From the NCBI RefSeq assembly GCF_003716585.1, contig NZ_PTJO01000003.1:751227-815226 (forward strand): a DNA stretch of 64,000 nt, given 5' to 3'. The stretch's first letter is position 1; each line of letters begins with the position of its first letter. The notes beneath the pieces were generated by a model. It made no database searches. It worked only from the letters and a program-made list of their open reading frames with translations, and was not told where the DNA came from. The position numbers were made by a program, and so were the translations under genes. Below are positions 35,279-44,826 of the stretch, piece after piece. The DNA is from Corynebacterium alimapuense. GTDB taxonomy: Bacteria; Actinomycetota; Actinomycetes; Mycobacteriales; Mycobacteriaceae.

Positions 35279-36115
35279 TTAGCTAGATAACCCCGAAGAA
35301 CGATGTACCTGGGTTAACCCAGGCCCCAAGAAGCGCTCAGCCAGCTGGGCGAATTTCACCGGATCCCCGGTGGATTCAAACAACCTGGTCGGAGCAACGT
35401 CCGACTCGGGCTCTGCTAGCAGGTCATGTCGGGTGAGCACCCGCACGACATCCTTGGCGGTCTCCTCAGCAGAAGAGACCAACGTGACATGGTCTCCGAT
35501 CGCCAGCTGGATAACTCCGGTCAACAATGGATAGTGAGTACAACCGAGCACCAAGGTATCTACCCCCGCGGCTTGCAGCGGTTCTACATAGGCCTCTGCG
35601 ACTCCCAAGATCTGCCGACCGGTGGTAATCCCGCGTTCGACGAAATCCACAAAACTGGGACAGGCTTGTGCGTAGGCTTCCACGCCTGGATTGATGGAAA
35701 ATAGATCTTGATAGGCACCAGAATTGACGGTACCGACGGTACCGATCACTCCGACCCGCCCGTTGCGGGTAGTAGCCAAGGCTCGGCGTACAGCTGGTTG
35801 AATAACCTCCACCACGGGTACGTCATAGCGCTCGCGAGCATCGTGCAAAAAAGCTGCCGAAGCAGTATTGCAGGCGATGACTAGCATCTTGCAGCCACGC
35901 TCGACCAGCTCATCAGCAATTCTGGTGGCATGCTGACGCACTTCAGCGATAGTCAGCGGGCCATAAGGGCCATGCCCGGTGTCGCCGATATAGATGATCG
36001 ATTCATGCGGCAGCTGATCGATAATCGTGCGTACCACCGTCAGACCGCCCACCCCGGAATCAAAGATACCGATGGGAGCCTCAGAGCCGGGTAAGGAAGG
36101 ACTAGAAGAGTTCAC
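35279..36115 (-). CDS. murI: Glutamate racemase
   Basis: A 278-residue enzyme producing D-glutamate for peptidoglycan. [11 protein letters not shown] carries Asp19; the two catalytic cysteines are in [10 protein letters not shown] (~84) and L-G-C-T-H-Y-P-L-L (~195). The start is GTG 36115 without a strong ribosome-binding site. It starts 25 bases after the MarR gene and is followed by the Rv1339-type gene. Confidence 0.95.
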   Translation of the reverse strand: MNSSSPSLPGSEAPIGIFDSGVGGLTVVRTIIDQLPHESIIYIGDTGHGPYGPLTIAEVRQHATRIADELVERGCKMLVIACNTASAAFLHDARERYDVPVVEVIQPAVRRALATTRNGRVGVIGTVGTVNSGAYQDLFSINPGVEAYAQACPSFVDFVERGITTGRQILGVAEAYVEPLQAAGVDTLVLGCTHYPLLTGVIQLAIGDHVTLVSSAEETAKDVVRVLTRHDLLAEPESDVAPTRLFESTGDPVKFAQLAERFLGPGLTQVHRSSGLSS

Positions 36116-36140
36116 TCTGCTGATGCTACCCGTGGCCCAG

Positions 36141-36611
36141 TCAGCCGTTACCTGGCTTGAAGGATTTAGCGATCACATTCACCGCCTGACTGAAGTGACA
36201 TTGAGTCTCCTCATCGAGTGGATTGAACACCAATTCCCTGAGCTGTCGAGCATAACCTGGCACCGCAGATTCAAATGTCTGCAGGCCTTGCTCCGTGAGA
36301 ACCGCGAAGATGGAACGGCCATCTTCTGGGCATTCTGTACGGACGATCAGGCCCCGTTCTTCCAACCTGCTAGCCACTCGAGACAAATGGGACAGCGTCA
36401 TCTGGGCGGAGACCGCCAAGCCGCTCATTTTCAAACGATGTGGATCAACGGCTTCCAAACGTGCGAGCACAATGAACTCTGCATGGCTGAGTCTGGCGTC
36501 TTGTCTCAGCTGGGAGTTGAGCTCAGATGTGAGCATGGAATACACCGTGCCAAGGTTGCTCCAGGTGGTCAGTTCTTGCTCGGAAAGTCGAATCGCTTGG
36601 TCTAAAGTCAC
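36141..36611 (-). CDS. MarR-family transcriptional regulator
   Basis: A 156-residue winged-helix regulator. [12 protein letters not shown] opens the domain, [20 protein letters not shown] is the recognition region, and [12 protein letters not shown] is the wing. Such dimers usually release DNA on binding a phenolic or other small ligand. The start is GTG 36611. A perfect palindrome lies just upstream, overlapping a -10-like TAAAAT, which suggests autoregulation and perhaps a leaderless message. The gene separates rhomboid from murI, which are neighbours in M. tuberculosis. Confidence 0.88.
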   Translation of the reverse strand: MTLDQAIRLSEQELTTWSNLGTVYSMLTSELNSQLRQDARLSHAEFIVLARLEAVDPHRLKMSGLAVSAQMTLSHLSRVASRLEERGLIVRTECPEDGRSIFAVLTEQGLQTFESAVPGYARQLRELVFNPLDEETQCHFSQAVNVIAKSFKPGNG

Positions 36612-36624
36612 GGGCTCTATTTTA

Positions 36625-36639
36625 TATGGTCAGACCATA
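36625..36639. promoter_or_regulatory. Perfect 7-1-7 palindrome, candidate MarR operator
   Basis: TATGGTCAGACCATA lies 14 bases upstream of the MarR GTG start. On the minus strand it is followed by TATAAAAT, a -10-like sequence. Confidence 0.65.
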
Positions 36640-36705
36640 CAAATTTGCGGCAATTCCAGAAAAGAAACCGCAGTCACACTCATCAATGGAAGCCCTGTCC
36701 GGTGA

Positions 36706-37353
36706 CTACTGTTTCAATGCCCGCTGTCGTCGTTTTTCTTTCAACGCCGCTGGATCATCTGAAGTAATAATCATGCCGGCAACGATGCCTCCTACCGCGC
36801 CAAAAAGGTGCGCTTGCCAGGACACTCCTGGTGTCACCGGCAGTAGGCCCCACACCAAGCCTGAGTAGAATATTCCCAGCGCCAAGCCCAGCAGAATTTG
36901 AATAAAACTGCGGTTAAACACCCCGCGTACCAAGAGGTAGCCGAGCCAGCCATAGACCAAACCGGAAGCGCCGATGTGGTTGGTTCCTACTCCGCCAAAA
37001 AGCCACACCCCCAGGCCGCCGATGACGACCACAAAAGCAAAGACCTCCCACCACACTCGGGCGCCAGAAATACCAATCAGGAAACAGAACACAGCTCCCG
37101 GCACGCTATTAGAGATCAAGTGCCCCAGGTCAGCATGGAGCAGCGGTGAGGTGAAAATATGCCACACCGAGGAGATATCCAGCGGATGAATGCCGTAGTA
37201 AGTCAACACACTGCCAAAGAGGAATACGTTGACCACGTGAGCTACCCAAACGACAATGAGGTAGCCAGCGGCGAAGTTCAGGCCCGTACGAAACCGACTC
37301 TTCGGCGAAACCGGAGCTGGCGGAGGAGCAAAGGAATACGAGGCTGCTGTCAT
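36706..37353 (-). CDS. Rhomboid-family intramembrane serine protease
   Basis: A protein of about 215 residues with six membrane helices. The catalytic Ser is in I-G-A-S-G-L-V-Y-G and the His in W-Q-A-H-L-F-G-A-V-G-G, the usual Ser-His dyad. H-A-D-L-G-H-L-I-S-N-S is the conserved helix-2 motif. ATG 37353 overlaps the P1-peptidase stop (ATGA), which fixes the start by coupling and argues against the longer open frame. Orthologue of Rv1337 by position. Substrate unknown. Confidence 0.92.
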   Translation of the reverse strand: MTAASYSFAPPPAPVSPKSRFRTGLNFAAGYLIVVWVAHVVNVFLFGSVLTYYGIHPLDISSVWHIFTSPLLHADLGHLISNSVPGAVFCFLIGISGARVWWEVFAFVVVIGGLGVWLFGGVGTNHIGASGLVYGWLGYLLVRGVFNRSFIQILLGLALGIFYSGLVWGLLPVTPGVSWQAHLFGAVGGIVAGMIITSDDPAALKEKRRQRALKQ

Positions 37354-38357
37354 GATTGGGCCGAGTCTATCGGTCCGTTCGAAACCTCGCCGCTTAATAG
37401 TTGCGGCCACGCAGTCAACCCGTGACCAGATACAGCGCTAGTGACCGCATCAACGATCGCCGCACACACCACCTCGGCAGCCGCTTGGGACAGTTCGTGG
37501 AGAACGGCTATCTCCACTCCCCCGGCGGATTCGTTGGTAGAGACACCAAAGAGGGTGTCTCCATCCAGCGGGGAATGAGCAGGCCGCACAGCACGAGCGA
37601 TGCCATCATGTCCGACCATAGCTAGCCGTTTAGCCTGTGATTTATTCACCGGAGCATCAGTGGCTACCACCCCGATGGTGGTGTTCAAAGAAGCTGGTGG
37701 CCTAGACAGCCGTGCAAAGGCTGCTCTATCTACCGGTGGAAGGGTGCTATCACCAAAGAGCAACCCAGTCTCAGCATCCACGACTTCGCCGACGGGGTTG
37801 GCTACCACCGCTGCGGCCACCACATAGTCTCCAACGCGTATCGAGGCCTGCCCGAATCCACCCCGCAGCACGCCAGCGCTGGCGCCACAACCAGCTCCGA
37901 GACTGCCTGAACGATGAGCTTGGGAACCAGTCGCTTCCAATGCCGATCGGGTCGCTGCCGCACCATCTGCAGCGGTGGGCCGATGAGTTGGATCGCCGAC
38001 GAGTAGATCAAAAATAACTGCGGCTGGGACGATGGGAATTCGCGGGCCAGAAACACCCTCACCAAGCACCGGAAAACCGATTCCCACGGCTTCCAATTGC
38101 GTCATCACACCATCGGCTGCGGCCAAGCCAAAGGCAGATCCACCAGCCAGCAGCACGGCGTGTACTCGCTCCACAGTGTTATAAGGCTCAAGCAAATCAG
38201 TCTCGCGGGTACCTGGACCGCCACCGCGGACATCTACCCCCGCGGTCATCCCCTGAGGGGATCCGAGAATAACGCTCACTCCCGTATCGCCCAGGCTGGC
38301 ATGGCCTACGCTCAGCCCGGGGACGTCGATAAGCGAACCGGACACGACGCTACTCAC
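37350..38357 (-). CDS. P1-family (DmpA-like) self-processing peptidase
   Basis: A 335-residue N-terminal-nucleophile hydrolase. It has D-V-P-G-L-S-V-G-H-A, G-V-D-V-R-G-G-G-P-G-T-R-E-T, L-A-G-G-S-A-F-G-L and N-T-T-I-G-V-V-A-T-D-A. The last contains the expected autoproteolysis site and Thr nucleophile. Family members cleave N-terminal amino acids or amide bonds; the substrate here is unknown. GTG 38357 overlaps the DUF2017 stop by four bases. Counterpart of Rv1333. Confidence 0.9.
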   Translation of the reverse strand: MSSVVSGSLIDVPGLSVGHASLGDTGVSVILGSPQGMTAGVDVRGGGPGTRETDLLEPYNTVERVHAVLLAGGSAFGLAAADGVMTQLEAVGIGFPVLGEGVSGPRIPIVPAAVIFDLLVGDPTHRPTAADGAAATRSALEATGSQAHRSGSLGAGCGASAGVLRGGFGQASIRVGDYVVAAAVVANPVGEVVDAETGLLFGDSTLPPVDRAAFARLSRPPASLNTTIGVVATDAPVNKSQAKRLAMVGHDGIARAVRPAHSPLDGDTLFGVSTNESAGGVEIAVLHELSQAAAEVVCAAIVDAVTSAVSGHGLTAWPQLLSGEVSNGPIDSAQS

Positions 38358-38893
38358 TCCCCCATGAGTGCGCCGAGCAGACTGTCTTGGTTAAAACTCA
38401 GCCATTCGATCATGTCTTCCTTGCCCAGACCGGGGATGCCAAGGTCATTTTCCGAGGCCGAGAGATAAAGCCGAAGATCATTAAGCGCTGCGAGGAAGGA
38501 ATGTGCCTGCGACTCCGAGAGTGATAGTTCCACTCCGCCGTCTGGGCCCACTGCCTCAGCAACGATTTGAAGATTAGCGAGCTTGGAACGACAGATGTCA
38601 TTTTCGTGGAGACTACGCAGCAGCGAATTATCTCCCTCGTACTCTTCATCGCCAGAACGCTCGAAATCCGGTAGGAGACGGGCCATCGCCGGATCCTGAG
38701 GCGCCTCCTTATGCCCGGAAGGAATGCCAGTGAGTTCAGATAACTCGTCCTTCGGCGCAGACTGCGCTCGAAGGATAATCGCCTCACTGACCATGGCGGT
38801 GAGATTGCCCAGCAACTCGCGTTCCATCGGCTCGAGCACCGTCACATACTTCGACGTCCACCGCAGGCTCCGCTTCTTCCGCCACGCCTTCAT
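38354..38893 (-). CDS. DUF2017 protein next to ClpS
   Basis: A 179-residue soluble protein with L-L-G-N-L-T-A-M-V near residue 30, a polar acidic middle (D-E-E-Y-E-G-D-N) and a helical C-terminus with L-R-L-Y-L-S-A-S-E. This is the DUF2017 family, always beside clpS in actinobacteria (Rv1332 position). The start has a strong GGAAGAGGAG. Its conserved linkage suggests a role with the Clp proteolytic system, but none is demonstrated. Confidence 0.88.
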   Translation of the reverse strand: MKAWRKKRSLRWTSKYVTVLEPMERELLGNLTAMVSEAIILRAQSAPKDELSELTGIPSGHKEAPQDPAMARLLPDFERSGDEEYEGDNSLLRSLHENDICRSKLANLQIVAEAVGPDGGVELSLSESQAHSFLAALNDLRLYLSASENDLGIPGLGKEDMIEWLSFNQDSLLGALMGE

Positions 38894-38912
38894 AGCTCTC
38901 CTCTTCCTGGCC

Positions 38913-39230
38913 TTATCCGGCCTGCTGCATGGTGGCCCAAAGACCTGCGGTATGCAGCTTTTTCACATCTGCTTCAACTTTGTCCTTTTCCCCGGAGGAG
39001 ACCGCAGCCTTGCCCTCGGAGTGGACCTGCATCATCAATTCAGTGGCCCGTTTTCGGTCATAGCCGAGCACGGTTTGGAACACATAGGTCACATAACTCA
39101 TGAGATTGACCGGATCGTCCCACACTATGCACATCCACGGCAGATTCTCAGCAGTGGCGACATCAACGTCGATAGCCTCGTCTAGTTCCGGCGAAGCCAT
39201 CGGTGAACTCATGCGAATTGGACGGATCAT
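38913..39230 (-). CDS. clpS: ATP-dependent Clp protease adaptor ClpS
   Basis: An adaptor of about 100 residues that hands N-degron substrates to ClpC/Clp[21 protein letters not shown] is the substrate-pocket segment, and the C-terminus holds the ClpA/C-binding surface ([10 protein letters not shown]). ATG 39230 has TAGGCT exactly 7 bases upstream and no Shine-Dalgarno, fitting a leaderless message; ATG 39212 and 39200 are possible. Divergent from pncB, as in M. tuberculosis. Confidence 0.9.
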   Translation of the reverse strand: MIRPIRMSSPMASPELDEAIDVDVATAENLPWMCIVWDDPVNLMSYVTYVFQTVLGYDRKRATELMMQVHSEGKAAVSSGEKDKVEADVKKLHTAGLWATMQQAG

Positions 39231-39308
39231 GTCACTTAGCCTAGTCACCCTCCCACCTACTTGGCAGTATCCGGACATCTGTTGGATTCCTATTGGTAGC
39301 TCCTCCAC

Positions 39309-39321
39309 TAAGGTATGCAGT
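39309..39321 (+). promoter_or_regulatory. Leaderless-type -10 element of pncB
   Basis: TAAGGT (39309-39314) followed by 7 bases directly to GTG 39322, with no ribosome-binding site, is the arrangement of leaderless actinobacterial messages. Confidence 0.5.
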
Positions 39322-40674
39322 GTGAATTCGACTTCGAATCAGGTCCAGACCTCCTCTCTCCCGCCGAAGCGGTCGACCTCTCTGCTGACCGATAAATACG
39401 AACTGACGATGCTCCAAGCTGCGCTACGGGATGGAACGGCACATCGGGACTGTGCCTTCGAGGTTTTTTCCCGTCGCCTACCCAATGAACGCCGCTACGG
39501 CGTCGTCGCCGGTACTGCGCGAGTACTGCGGGCGGTACAGGACTTCGTCTTCACCGAACAACAGCTCGAACACCTGGATTTCCTCGATGAGGAGACTCTT
39601 GACTACCTGCGGAAATATCGATTTACCGGGCAGATTGATGGCTACCGCGAAGGCGAGCTCTACTTTCCTTATTCTCCGCTGCTCACGGTGCGCGGAACCT
39701 TCGCGGAGTGTGTGATCCTCGAAACCGTCATTCTCTCGATTATGAACTCCGATTCCGCGGTTGCTTCTGCGGCTGCTCGAATGGTCACCGCCGCCGATGG
39801 CCGTCAGATCATCGAAATGGGCTCCCGCCGCACCCATGAATACGCTGCGGTGACCGCTTCTAGAGCTGCTTACTTGGCTGGATTCCATGCGACGTCCAAC
39901 CTCGAGGCATCTCTGCGATACGGGATTCCGGGCTCCGGAACCTCAGCTCATGCGTGGACTCTGGCGCATATCAACGAAGACGGCACCCCGAATGAAGCCG
40001 CAGCCTTCCGCTCCCAGATTGAGACCCTCGGCGTCGATACGATTTTGCTAGTGGATACCTACGACATCACCCAAGGAGTGAAAACCGCCATCGAAGTGGC
40101 GGGTACAGAGCTCGGCGGAGTCCGAATCGATTCCGGGGACCTAGGCGCGATCACTCGTCGGGTGCGCCAGCAACTCGATGATTTGGGAGCTTATGACACA
40201 AAAATCGTAGTGTCCTCCGATCTGGATGAGTTCGCCATCGCTGGTCTGCGCGGAGACCCGGTTGATGTCTTCGGCGTCGGCACTTCGGTAGTGACTGGCT
40301 CGGGGGCTTCGACTGCGAGCATGGTCTACAAGCTGGTCGAAGTTGATGGCCACCCCGTAGCCAAGCGTTCCCGCGGGAAAGCCACCATCGGCGGAGCCAA
40401 GCAAGCTGCCCGCGCTCACCGTTCCTCCGGCGTGGCTGTTGAAGAGATTGTCCATCCGTTTGGGATTGAGACTCCCACCATCGGGCGGCTATCTACCACC
40501 TGTCTAACTCATCCGATGATGCGCGATGGCGCACTAGTCGAGGGGCTTCCTACCCTTGAACAATCACGAACCTACCTGGCGGCTCAATTGCTTACCTTGC
40601 CGTGGGAGGGCCTAGCCCTGTCTCGAGATGAGCCCGCCATCAGCACCCGATTTATGTCATTTCCCACCTCATGA
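39322..40674 (+). CDS. pncB: Nicotinate phosphoribosyltransferase
   Basis: A 450-residue enzyme converting nicotinate plus PRPP to nicotinate mononucleotide. [11 protein letters not shown] is at the N-terminus, F-E-V-F-S-R-R-L-P follows, [10 protein letters not shown] holds the likely phospho-His/substrate region, and [10 protein letters not shown] binds phosphate. The open frame runs far upstream, but GTG 39322 fits the family N-terminus and a leaderless promoter. Its stop overlaps the dinG start by four bases. Works after PncA (18.7 kb). Confidence 0.94.
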   Translation: MNSTSNQVQTSSLPPKRSTSLLTDKYELTMLQAALRDGTAHRDCAFEVFSRRLPNERRYGVVAGTARVLRAVQDFVFTEQQLEHLDFLDEETLDYLRKYRFTGQIDGYREGELYFPYSPLLTVRGTFAECVILETVILSIMNSDSAVASAAARMVTAADGRQIIEMGSRRTHEYAAVTASRAAYLAGFHATSNLEASLRYGIPGSGTSAHAWTLAHINEDGTPNEAAAFRSQIETLGVDTILLVDTYDITQGVKTAIEVAGTELGGVRIDSGDLGAITRRVRQQLDDLGAYDTKIVVSSDLDEFAIAGLRGDPVDVFGVGTSVVTGSGASTASMVYKLVEVDGHPVAKRSRGKATIGGAKQAARAHRSSGVAVEEIVHPFGIETPTIGRLSTTCLTHPMMRDGALVEGLPTLEQSRTYLAAQLLTLPWEGLALSRDEPAISTRFMSFPTS

Positions 40675-42641
40675 CAGATTCCCAACCATTAGCCCAATCC
40701 ACTCCGGAGCTACTAGAGGCGGCGGTAGCTGCTCTCGGTGGCAGTCGCCGAGATGGCCAGGTGCGCATGGCAGAGGCCGTGACTCATGCGTTGGATAGTG
40801 AACGCCACCTTGCTGTGCAGGCGGGCACCGGCACCGGTAAATCGCTGGCTTACTTGGTACCTGCGATTCGGCATGCTCAGGCTGCTGGCACCACGGTGAT
40901 CATCTCCACTGCCACCATTGCTTTGCAACGCCAGCTCGTGGATCGAGATCTCCCCCGGCTAGTCGACGCCCTCGCCCCGCTCATGGAGCGACGGCCAACC
41001 TTCGCCATTATGAAAGGCCGATCCAACTACGTCTGCCTCAACCGGATCGGCGCGGCAGAAGAACCCGAAAACTCGCTATTAGACGAAGAAGATCTCTCCT
41101 GGCTGGGACGCCACATCGTCCGAGTCAACGACTGGGCCCAAGAAACTGAAACCGGCGACCGCGACGACCTGACACCAGGTGTTCCGGACCGCGCCTGGCA
41201 ACAGGTCTCCGTCACAGCCAGGGAATGCCTGGGTGCAACCCGCTGCCCTCATGGTGAGGAGTGCTTCGCCGAACTCGCCCGTAGAGCAGCCCACGACGTC
41301 GACATCGTAGTCACCAACCATGCATTGCTGGCCATCGATGCCTTGGCCGATATGGACATCCTCCCCGAGCATGACGTCGTCATCATCGACGAGGCTCATG
41401 AGCTCGATGGCCGAATCACCTCGGTCGCAACCAATGAGCTCTCTCCGACTACCCTGCGCCTAGCAGCCAAGCGTGCCGGAAAACTCGGTGCAGATGGGCG
41501 CGAGACCAAACTCGATGAAATCATCGACGCCTGGGTCACCACCGCTGCCACCCTTGATTCCGGCCGCTGGACTGACTTGGACGATGATGCTCGCGGACCG
41601 TTGAAGGGGTTGCGCGATGGATTATGGTCCCTGCGCGAGGCGATCGCTCCGGCTCCAGAGGGCGAGGGCGCTAATGACCCGGAGAAAGCCGCCGAACGAC
41701 AAAACTTAAGCAACCATCTCCAAGAACTTCACGACGCCGTCGTGCGCATCCTCGAAGTCTTCGACGAGGCCGATCCAGCCGCTCAACAGGATGTCGTCTG
41801 GCTCGAACGCGACGACCGACGCGGTGAAGTCCTCACTGTTGCCCCCTTGTCAGTGGCTGGCCTGCTGCATGAACGGCTCTTTGCCGAGCAGACCGTAGTA
41901 CTCACCTCAGCTACCTTGACCATCGGCGGGCAGTTCGATGCCATGGCCGCGGCATGGGGGCTGCCCAAAGACAGCTGGGATTCCCTCGATGCGGGAACGC
42001 CCTTCGACACCCGAAAATCTGGGATCTTATATACCGCTCGGCATCTTCCCGACCCCGGACGTGACGGTTTAGCCCCCGAGACCCTCGATGAGATCTACGA
42101 GCTCATCATGGCTGCTGGCGGCCGAACCTTAGGACTATTTTCCTCGCGCCGGGCTGCTCAGCAAGCAACCGAGGCAATGCGTGCCAGGTTGCCTTTCGAC
42201 GTACTCAGCCAAGGAGAAGACACCACCGGTGCCTTGGTGGATGCCTTCGCTAAGAATGAAAATGCCTGCCTATTTGGCACCCTAACGCTGTGGCAGGGAG
42301 TCGACGTCCCCGGTAAATCTTGCTCGCTAGTACTCATCGACCGGGTCCCCTTTCCTCGTCCCGATGATCCACTACTGCAGGCCCGCAAAGAGGCGGCTAC
42401 GGCCGCTGGCCGGAACGGCTTCATGGAGGTTGCAGCCAGCCACGCGGCATTGTTGCTGGCACAGGGTGCGGGCCGGCTGCTACGTTCGGTCACCGACCGA
42501 GGAGTGGTCGCAGTGCTCGATAATCGACTGGTGACCAAGCGCTACGGATCTTTCCTCCGGGCGTCTATGCCCGCCTTCTGGGAAACCAATGATCCCCAGG
42601 TGGTCCGCGGTGCGCTCGCCCGTTTGGCTACTGGCGACTAA
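40671..42641 (+). CDS. dinG: DinG-family ATP-dependent DNA helicase
   Basis: A 656-residue XPD/DinG-type superfamily 2 helicase. Walker A is A-G-T-G-T-G-K-S (~45), Walker B V-V-I-I-D-E-A-H (~240), and the late motif G-A-G-R-L-L-R-S. Cysteines in Y-V-C-L-N-R and E-C-L-G-A-T-R-C-P-H-G-E-E-C have the spacing of the 4Fe-4S domain. Family members unwind 5'-3' and handle R-loops and damaged DNA. ATG overlaps the pncB stop; in M. tuberculosis the same pair is Rv1330c/Rv1329c. Confidence 0.92.
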   Translation: MTDSQPLAQSTPELLEAAVAALGGSRRDGQVRMAEAVTHALDSERHLAVQAGTGTGKSLAYLVPAIRHAQAAGTTVIISTATIALQRQLVDRDLPRLVDALAPLMERRPTFAIMKGRSNYVCLNRIGAAEEPENSLLDEEDLSWLGRHIVRVNDWAQETETGDRDDLTPGVPDRAWQQVSVTARECLGATRCPHGEECFAELARRAAHDVDIVVTNHALLAIDALADMDILPEHDVVIIDEAHELDGRITSVATNELSPTTLRLAAKRAGKLGADGRETKLDEIIDAWVTTAATLDSGRWTDLDDDARGPLKGLRDGLWSLREAIAPAPEGEGANDPEKAAERQNLSNHLQELHDAVVRILEVFDEADPAAQQDVVWLERDDRRGEVLTVAPLSVAGLLHERLFAEQTVVLTSATLTIGGQFDAMAAAWGLPKDSWDSLDAGTPFDTRKSGILYTARHLPDPGRDGLAPETLDEIYELIMAAGGRTLGLFSSRRAAQQATEAMRARLPFDVLSQGEDTTGALVDAFAKNENACLFGTLTLWQGVDVPGKSCSLVLIDRVPFPRPDDPLLQARKEAATAAGRNGFMEVAASHAALLLAQGAGRLLRSVTDRGVVAVLDNRLVTKRYGSFLRASMPAFWETNDPQVVRGALARLATGD

Positions 42642-42669
42642 CTCAGGCTGGGGCCTGGTTGAGGCCCGG

Positions 42670-43410
42670 CTATGGCTCCGGCAGCGCGCAGACGGTCAAG
42701 GAATCAGGTGCGACCTCTGTGTACCCGGCATCGCGGACTAGGACTGCCCGCGGGTCTTTGATGCGCGAGGCAAAACTGGCGGATTCGAGCTCTCGGACCG
42801 AAAGCTCGAATCCGCTGGCGGCCCAGTCGCGTACCCACTCCAATGGTTGTGCCGCAGCCAATAGCATGCTGGCATGTCCAACTTGAGCAGCCGCTTTACC
42901 CGTGCTCATCTTTAGGCCTGCATCAATAAAGATCACTGGACGCTGGGGATCGAGAGCATCTGGCAAATCCCGCGGAAGCTCAGTGCCACTGATCTGGAGT
43001 TTTCCCACCAGAGCATTGACTTCTGAAACTGGAGAAGGGATGAAAGCCCGAGCCTGCGCACCCTGCTGATTAACGGTCACTCCCGGCAGGTCTTGTACTT
43101 TTAGCCAGGCCTGATTGCGCGCCCGGCGAACGACCTTGCGGATCAAGTGGTCGTACCAAGCGCTGAGGCTCTCCCGCCAAATGGGGTCAGTAGCTGCGCG
43201 TTCATCGAAGCAGACTGCTACCACAGATCTTGCTGCTGCAGCCAGAAGATCTGAGCGCACCGGCGGTTGAGCTTTGGGGATCTCTAAGACGATCTGCATG
43301 GCCTGTACGGTCTCTGGCCGTGCGGGGTCCTCACTATGAGAACCCCGCTCCGTACCTACCTGGGCTGTTAGCCGGAAATACGCTTGTGCGAAAGGATCCT
43401 CGGCGTTCAC
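42670..43410 (-). CDS. Peptidyl-tRNA hydrolase Pth2-like protein
   Basis: A 246-residue protein whose C-terminal ~110 residues resemble Pth2: I-F-I-D-A-G-L-K-M-S-T-G-K-A-A-A-Q-V-G-H-A-S is like the K-x-A-A-Q-x-x-H-A motif, and R-D-A-G-Y-T-E-V-A-P is like the catalytic D-A-G-x-T region. The N-terminal ~130 residues are an unrecognised helical domain with Arg-rich R-K-V-V-R-R-A-R-N. Pth2 recycles stalled peptidyl-tRNA. Its ATG overlaps the serB stop by four bases, so expression is coupled to serB. Confidence 0.75.
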   Translation of the reverse strand: MNAEDPFAQAYFRLTAQVGTERGSHSEDPARPETVQAMQIVLEIPKAQPPVRSDLLAAAARSVVAVCFDERAATDPIWRESLSAWYDHLIRKVVRRARNQAWLKVQDLPGVTVNQQGAQARAFIPSPVSEVNALVGKLQISGTELPRDLPDALDPQRPVIFIDAGLKMSTGKAAAQVGHASMLLAAAQPLEWVRDWAASGFELSVRELESASFASRIKDPRAVLVRDAGYTEVAPDSLTVCALPEP

Positions 43411-44705
43411 GCATTCAGCGGCACGCGATGAAAAGTGCCGTCCTCCAGGTCAGAACCGTCGATCTCCTCGCGAGAAATACCCAGGATATGGAGCACTTCA
43501 TCAAGGAAGGGGTGGTTAACGGAGGTATCCGCGATCTCCCGCAGTGCTGGCTTGGCGTTGAAGGCGATACCCAGCCCGGCAGCAGAGATCATGTCGATGT
43601 CATTAGCGCCATCGCCCACGGCGACGGTCTGATGCATCTCTAGGTTCGAGTCTGCCGCGAATTCGTGGAGGAATTCTGCCTTGGCTGCGCGGTCGACGAT
43701 CTTGCCAGTTACACGGCCGGTGAGCTTTCCATCAACGATCTCTAGGGTGTTGGCCCGGACATAATCCAGCTGGAGTTCTTCAGCTAGGTCCTCGAGCACC
43801 TGAATGAATCCACCAGAGACCACCGCGGTGCGGTAGCCCATCTTCTTCAGCGTGCGAATGGTGGTGCGTGCCCCTGGGGTCAGCTCAATATCTGCGGCCA
43901 CAGCATCGATGACTGCTGCGTCTAATCCCTTCAGTGCAGCTACCCGCTCACGGAGGGACTCCTCGAAGTCGAGCTCTCCGCGCATGGCGCGCTCGGTAAC
44001 AGCGGCGACTTCTGCTTCTCTACCGGCATGGGCGGCCAGCATCTCGATGACTTCTCCGGTGATCAGCGTGGAATCGCAATCGAAACAAATCAGACGCTTG
44101 GAACGGCGAATCAGTCCTGCGCGCTCGAAGGCAATATCGACTCCAAGCTGGCCGGTCAGTTCAGCCAGTGCCTTCCGCAATGCGGTGCCGCCACCTGCTT
44201 CTGGGTCAGCCACGGTGATCGACAGTTCAAGTCCGGTGATGGGGTAATCCGCGATACCGCGGATCCGGTCGATGTTGGCACCGTAGTTGGCCAAGGTTTG
44301 GCCCAATGCCGAGACATCCCCGGCTGTAACGGGATCGCCGAGTACTACCGCAACGTGAGTTGAACGCGGCAAAGAATGCTTGATTCCTGCTACCAACTCC
44401 AGGTTCACTCGCTGGCCATGCCCGCGGAGAGTCTCAGTCAGACCTTCACGCAGAAGCTCCTCCCGCTTCGGATTAATCCCTACGTAAGCCGCAAGCGAAA
44501 GATGGCCGCGGAAATGAGACTGCTCAACATCAAGCAGCTGAACATCGTGGGCGGAAAGCACTCGGAAGAAAGCAGCAGTGACTCCTGGGCGATCCTGCCC
44601 CGTCACGGTAATTACTGCCGGCTGTAGTCCGGGTTGGAGGGACACCTGCAAAGAGTTCGCAGCATCAGGGGCAAAGGAAGCATCGAGTTCAGACACGGAG
44701 CTCAT
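43407..44705 (-). CDS. serB: Phosphoserine phosphatase
   Basis: A 432-residue enzyme of the last step of serine synthesis. Two N-terminal ACT-type domains (V-I-T-V-T-G-Q-D-R-P-G-V-T and a second near residue 110) precede the HAD domain. The nucleophile Asp lies in C-F-D-C-D-S-T-L (~210), with R-E-L-like processing downstream and V-G-D-G-A-N-D-I-D-M as HAD motif IV. ACT domains suggest serine feedback. Coupled to the Pth2-like gene; a hairpin separates it from ctaD upstream. Confidence 0.95.
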   Translation of the reverse strand: MSSVSELDASFAPDAANSLQVSLQPGLQPAVITVTGQDRPGVTAAFFRVLSAHDVQLLDVEQSHFRGHLSLAAYVGINPKREELLREGLTETLRGHGQRVNLELVAGIKHSLPRSTHVAVVLGDPVTAGDVSALGQTLANYGANIDRIRGIADYPITGLELSITVADPEAGGGTALRKALAELTGQLGVDIAFERAGLIRRSKRLICFDCDSTLITGEVIEMLAAHAGREAEVAAVTERAMRGELDFEESLRERVAALKGLDAAVIDAVAADIELTPGARTTIRTLKKMGYRTAVVSGGFIQVLEDLAEELQLDYVRANTLEIVDGKLTGRVTGKIVDRAAKAEFLHEFAADSNLEMHQTVAVGDGANDIDMISAAGLGIAFNAKPALREIADTSVNHPFLDEVLHILGISREEIDGSDLEDGTFHRVPLNA

Positions 44706-44734
44706 TCTTTCACGTGAGAGGGGGTGGGCATGAC

Positions 44735-44769
44735 TTAAACCCCCGGCAAAATCTCTACCAGGGGTTTAA
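44735..44769 (-). terminator. Hairpin between ctaD and serB
   Basis: TTAAACCCC (44735-44743) pairs with GGGGTTTAA (44761-44769), after the ctaD stop on the minus strand. Confidence 0.65.
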
Positions 44770-44826
44770 ATCAATCGGAGGTTCCATGCGAGGGAGTATC
44801 AAACCCTCTGCAGTGCATGAACAAGA

